Shown here: positions 4,845 to 7,160 of the stretch, in pieces
Layout: the number at the start of each line of letters is the position of its first letter
Position numbering within the stretch: position 1 is the stretch's first letter
Assembly (NCBI GenBank): GCA_964577825.1
Contig: CAZOBJ010000134.1
Location: 1 to 7,160 of the forward strand
Source: CAZOBJ01 sp964577825
Lineage (GTDB): Bacteria > Planctomycetota > SZUA-567 > JAFGNG01
Length of the DNA: 7,160 nt
Reading direction: 5' to 3'
Program-made: the position numbers and the translations under genes
Notes under the pieces: generated by a model
What the model was told of the DNA's origin: nothing
The model's input: only the letters and a program-made list of their open reading frames with translations
Database searches by the model: none

Positions 4845-6197
4845 CTACCCTCGCTCGTGACTGGTCCGGTATTGGATGGAGAGGGGCAGCTCTTCGAGGC
4901 CCAGGGCCTGGCGCAGCCGGCCGGCCAGGTACCGGGTGTATCGGTCCGTGACAAGCCGCGGGTCGTTGCAGAACACCAGGAACGTGGGCGGGGGGGCCTG
5001 GGTCTGGGTGGCGTAGTAGAGCTTCAGCGCCCGTCCGCGCGACACGGGCGGGGCCTGCGCGTCCACGGCCGCGCGCAGCGCGCGGTTCAGCGCCCCGGTG
5101 CCCACCTGGGTGCAAGCCCGGTCGGCGAGCTGTAGGCACACGCGCACGAGGCCCCACAGGTTCTCGCCCGTGTGCGCGCTCGTGACCGCCAGGGGCGCGT
5201 AGTAGAGCTGGGGCAGCCGGTCGAGCAGGTACTCGCCGTAGGCCTCGGCCGTGAGCCCGGGCCGGGCGGCCCGGGCGAGGTCCCACTTGTTCACGGTCAG
5301 CACGCACGGCTTGTATGCCTCGGCCGCCAGCCGCGCGATGCGCTTGTCGATCCGGCCCACGGGCGTGGTCGCGTCGATCACGAGCGCCACCACGTCCGCG
5401 CGGCGCACGGCGCGTTCGCTTCGCACCTGGCCGTAGAAGTCCACCGCGTCGTCCGCGCGGCCGCGCCGGCGCACGCCCGCGGTGTCGATGGCCACGAACC
5501 GCTGGCCGTCGCGCTCGAAGATGACGTCCACCGAGTCGCGCGTGGTGCCGGGCCGGTCGGAGACGATCACCCGGTCGCTGCCGGCCAGGCGGTTGACGAG
5601 GCTGGACTTGCCCGCGTTGCGCTTGCCCACGAACGCGATGCGCCGCAGGCCCTGTTCGTCGGCGGGCTCGGGCGCCTGGGGCGGGAGCGCCTCGCCGATG
5701 CGCGCAAGGAGGTCCCCCACGCCGCGGTTCGCCTTGGCGCTGACCGCGAGCGGCTCGCCGAGGCCCAGCTTGTGGAACGCGTAGCGCTCGTCGTCGAGGC
5801 TGGGCATGTCGGCCTTGTTCGCAGCCAGGATGACGGGCTTTCCCAGGACGCGCAAGCGGCCGGCGACCTCCTCGTCGAGCGGGGCCACCCCGGCGCGGCA
5901 GTCGACCAGGAACACGAGTACGTCGGCCTCCTGCATGGCCGCCTCGATCTGGGCGTGCACGGCCGGGGACAGGTCGTCGCGGTCCACGAGCCCCAGGCCG
6001 CCCGTGTCCACCAGGTCCACGGTGCGTCCCGCCAGCTGTAGCGGGTGGAGCACGCGGTCGCGGGTCACCCCGCTCATTGCGTCCTCGATGCTCACCCGGC
6101 GTCCCAGGAGCCGGTTGAAGAGCGTGCTCTTGCCCACGTTGGGCCGGCCGACAATGGCCACCGCGGGCCGGCGGGCGGGCTGGATGTCCGGGTCCAC
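4845..6197 (-). CDS. der: Ribosome-assembly GTPase Der (EngA)
   Basis: Der is an essential tandem-domain GTPase that acts in the cytoplasm in maturation of the 50S ribosomal subunit. This copy has 450 residues, normal for the family. G domain 1 has GRPNVGKS (17-24), DTGG (64-67), NKAD (127-130) and SAK (153-155). G domain 2 has GKRNAGKS (191-198), PGTTRD (216-221), DTAG (238-241) and NKWD (303-306). The C-terminal KH-like domain has PPTFLVFCNDP (403-413) and ends GLEELPLSIQYRTSHERG. The second P-loop departs from the usual NVGKS form but keeps the catalytic GKS. Translation starts at GTG (6195-6197) with AGAGGG (6205-6210) seven bases upstream. The ATG at 6222 lies in another frame. The gene is transcribed divergently from asd and probably from its own promoter. 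Confidence 0.97.
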   Translation of the reverse strand: MDPDIQPARRPAVAIVGRPNVGKSTLFNRLLGRRVSIEDAMSGVTRDRVLHPLQLAGRTVDLVDTGGLGLVDRDDLSPAVHAQIEAAMQEADVLVFLVDCRAGVAPLDEEVAGRLRVLGKPVILAANKADMPSLDDERYAFHKLGLGEPLAVSAKANRGVGDLLARIGEALPPQAPEPADEQGLRRIAFVGKRNAGKSSLVNRLAGSDRVIVSDRPGTTRDSVDVIFERDGQRFVAIDTAGVRRRGRADDAVDFYGQVRSERAVRRADVVALVIDATTPVGRIDKRIARLAAEAYKPCVLTVNKWDLARAARPGLTAEAYGEYLLDRLPQLYYAPLAVTSAHTGENLWGLVRVCLQLADRACTQVGTGALNRALRAAVDAQAPPVSRGRALKLYYATQTQAPPPTFLVFCNDPRLVTDRYTRYLAGRLRQALGLEELPLSIQYRTSHERG

Positions 6198-6273
6198 AAC
6201 GGTTCCCTCTCCATCGGGTCATGCGCGCAGGGGTCTGCCCGGGCGCAGTGCTTGGCGATTGCGCCGACCCGTG

Positions 6274-6302
6274 CTCATATCACGCCGAACCGCGCGTGTC
6301 AA
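6274..6302 (-). promoter_or_regulatory. Predicted sigma-70-type promoter of der
   Basis: On the minus strand TTGACA (6302-6297) is a perfect -35 hexamer, with a 17-base spacer to TATGAG (6279-6274), a four-of-six -10 hexamer. Transcription would start near 6267, giving a leader of about 70 bases. GGCGCA (6242-6247) and TGCGCC (6260-6265) form a six-pair stem at the very 5' end of that leader. GGGTC (6231-6235) with GACCC (6266-6270) can extend it across a left-side bulge. Confidence 0.6.
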
Positions 6303-6326
6303 ATGGCCCGGAGGCCCGAGAAGGCC

Positions 6327-6354
6327 TTGTCCTATGCGCAAGACTGACTATAAT
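6327..6354 (+). promoter_or_regulatory. Predicted sigma-70-type promoter of asd
   Basis: TTGTCC (6327-6332, four of six) is 16 bases from a perfect TATAAT (6349-6354), in the most AT-rich stretch of this otherwise GC-dense window. Transcription would start near 6361, about 80 bases before the asd start. A palindrome AAGGCCTT (6321-6328) overlaps the left edge of the -35 hexamer and could be an operator, though nothing else supports that. Confidence 0.65.
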
Positions 6355-6361
6355 GCAGGTT

Positions 6362-6393
6362 GTCCGGCGCGGCGGGTCTCCGCTGGGCCGGAC
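6362..6393 (+). promoter_or_regulatory. Hairpin at the predicted 5' end of the asd transcript
   Basis: GTCCGGC (6362-6368) pairs with GCCGGAC (6387-6393). An inner stem of GCGG (6369-6372) with CCGC (6380-6383) stacks on it, with a three-base bulge on the right side. The stem begins about one base after the predicted transcription start and is followed by GTTTTGT (6394-6400). It may protect the mRNA 5' end or act as a weak attenuator. It does not look like a lysine riboswitch, being far too short. Confidence 0.5.
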
Positions 6394-6440
6394 GTTTTGT
6401 GGGGGGTGGGATTCGGCAACCGGACGGAGGGGACTGCCGC

Positions 6441-7160
6441 ATGGGGCGGACCAAGAACCTGGCCATCGTCGGCGTGACCGGCGTGGTGGGCGAAGAGATG
6501 CTCAAGTGCCTGGAGCGACGCGACTTCCCGGTCGGCGAGTTGCGGGTCATGGCCTCGCACCGGTCCGCGGGCAAGACCGTACGCTTCCGCGGCGAGACGC
6601 TGACCATCGAACAAGCCACCGAGGACTCGTTCCGGGGCCTCGACATCGTGCTCATGGCCGTGGAGAAGGAGCAGTCGCTCTGCTTCAGCCCGGCCGCGGC
6701 CCACGCGGGCGCCGTGGTGGTGGACAACTCGAGCGCGTTCCGCATGGACGAGAACGTGCCGCTCGTCGTTCCGGAGGTGAACCCCCAGGCCGTGCACGAC
6801 CGGCCCAAGGGGATCATCGCGAACCCGAACTGCTCCACGATCATCATGAACGTGCCGGTGTGGCCTCTGCACCGGGCGAATCCGGTGCGCCGCGCGGTGG
6901 TGAGCACCTACCAGGCGGCCAGCGGCGCGGGCCGCGCGGCCATGGAGGAGCTCGAGGCCACCACCCGGGCCTGGGCCCGGGGCGAGCCGGTGGAGCCGAA
7001 GGTGCTGCCGTATTCGCTGGTGATGAACCTGTTCTGCCACAACTCATCGATCGGCGCCAACGGGTACAACACCGAAGAGATGAAGATGGTCAACGAGACG
7101 CGCAAGATCTTCGGCACGGACGACGTGTACGTGACCGCGACCTGCGTGCGCGTGCCCACG
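6441..7160 (+). CDS. asd: Aspartate-semialdehyde dehydrogenase, 3' end cut by window edge
   Basis: Asd catalyses the NADPH-dependent reduction of aspartyl phosphate to aspartate semialdehyde, the branch step to lysine/diaminopimelate, threonine and methionine. It acts in the cytoplasm. 240 residues are visible of about 340 expected. The Rossmann start is VGVTGVVGEEML (10-21), the catalytic cysteine is C131 in NPNCSTI, the active-site glutamine is Q158 in STYQAASGAG, and a substrate-binding glutamate is expected at E219 (KMVNETRK). The catalytic histidine lies beyond the window. The loop that usually reads SAGGxxS reads AVEKEQS here (72-78... VEKEQS 74-79), at unchanged length. ATG at 6441 follows GGAGGGGA (6426-6433) with a seven-base gap. 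The reading frame stays open to the last base. Confidence 0.95.
   Translation, partial: MGRTKNLAIVGVTGVVGEEMLKCLERRDFPVGELRVMASHRSAGKTVRFRGETLTIEQATEDSFRGLDIVLMAVEKEQSLCFSPAAAHAGAVVVDNSSAFRMDENVPLVVPEVNPQAVHDRPKGIIANPNCSTIIMNVPVWPLHRANPVRRAVVSTYQAASGAGRAAMEELEATTRAWARGEPVEPKVLPYSLVMNLFCHNSSIGANGYNTEEMKMVNETRKIFGTDDVYVTATCVRVPT

Noticed and set aside
5172..6041. Open frame of 289 codons on the plus strand inside der
   Set aside because: It is a complement shadow of der, with His/Arg/Val-rich composition and no features of its own.
4678..6222. Open frame of 514 codons on the minus strand overlapping der
   Set aside because: It is out of frame with der, is Arg/Pro/Gly-rich low complexity, and der itself is unambiguous over the same bases.
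6361..6440. Lysine riboswitch upstream of asd
   Set aside because: The leader is only about 80 bases and holds one simple hairpin. A lysine riboswitch is about twice as long, with several conserved helices.
1..7160. CRISPR array, tRNA, rRNA, transposase or integrase
   Set aside because: No spaced direct repeats, cloverleaf, rRNA-like sequence or recombinase motifs were found on either strand.

Overview
This is a very GC-rich bacterial window with almost no AT-rich sequence outside one promoter region. It reads like a chromosomal segment of a Planctomycetota-type or similarly deep-branching Gram-negative bacterium. The lineage is an inference. It rests on the Der GTPase, whose second P-loop reads GKRNAGKS and whose second G domain has a KPCVLTVNKWD stretch, a form I associate with planctomycete-like Der proteins. 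No rRNA, tRNA, CRISPR array or transposase is visible.

Left part (1-1933, + strand): a small DUF1284-like protein with a CxxC...C cluster (39-503) is followed, after a spacer rich in hairpins, by a secreted protein of 442 residues (605-1933). The secreted protein consists largely of two diverged copies of one module of about 180 residues. Its 3' end carries an 11-G homopolymer.

Middle part (1934-4844, + strand): three tandem paralogous membrane-anchored proteins (2044-2613, 2854-3408, 3439-4017) share an N-terminal membrane segment, about four MORN-like/YwqK-like repeats and a proline- or glutamine-rich tail. A fourth, unrelated single-pass membrane protein follows (4146-4769). Between these genes lie a perfect 13-bp inverted repeat (2641-2653/2681-2693) and a structured leader containing a possible seven-codon ORF (4040-4108). 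Sampled codon use is less GC-biased here than in der. This is the accessory and most novel-looking part of the window.

Right part (4845-7160): two housekeeping genes are transcribed divergently, der (- strand, ribosome-assembly GTPase, GTG start) and asd (+ strand, aspartate-semialdehyde dehydrogenase, cut by the window edge). The 243-base region between them has a recognisable sigma-70-type promoter in each direction. Each predicted transcript would begin almost immediately with a hairpin.

I see no direct functional link between the accessory genes and der/asd. The secreted and membrane-anchored proteins may act together at the cell envelope, but this rests only on adjacency and predicted localisation.
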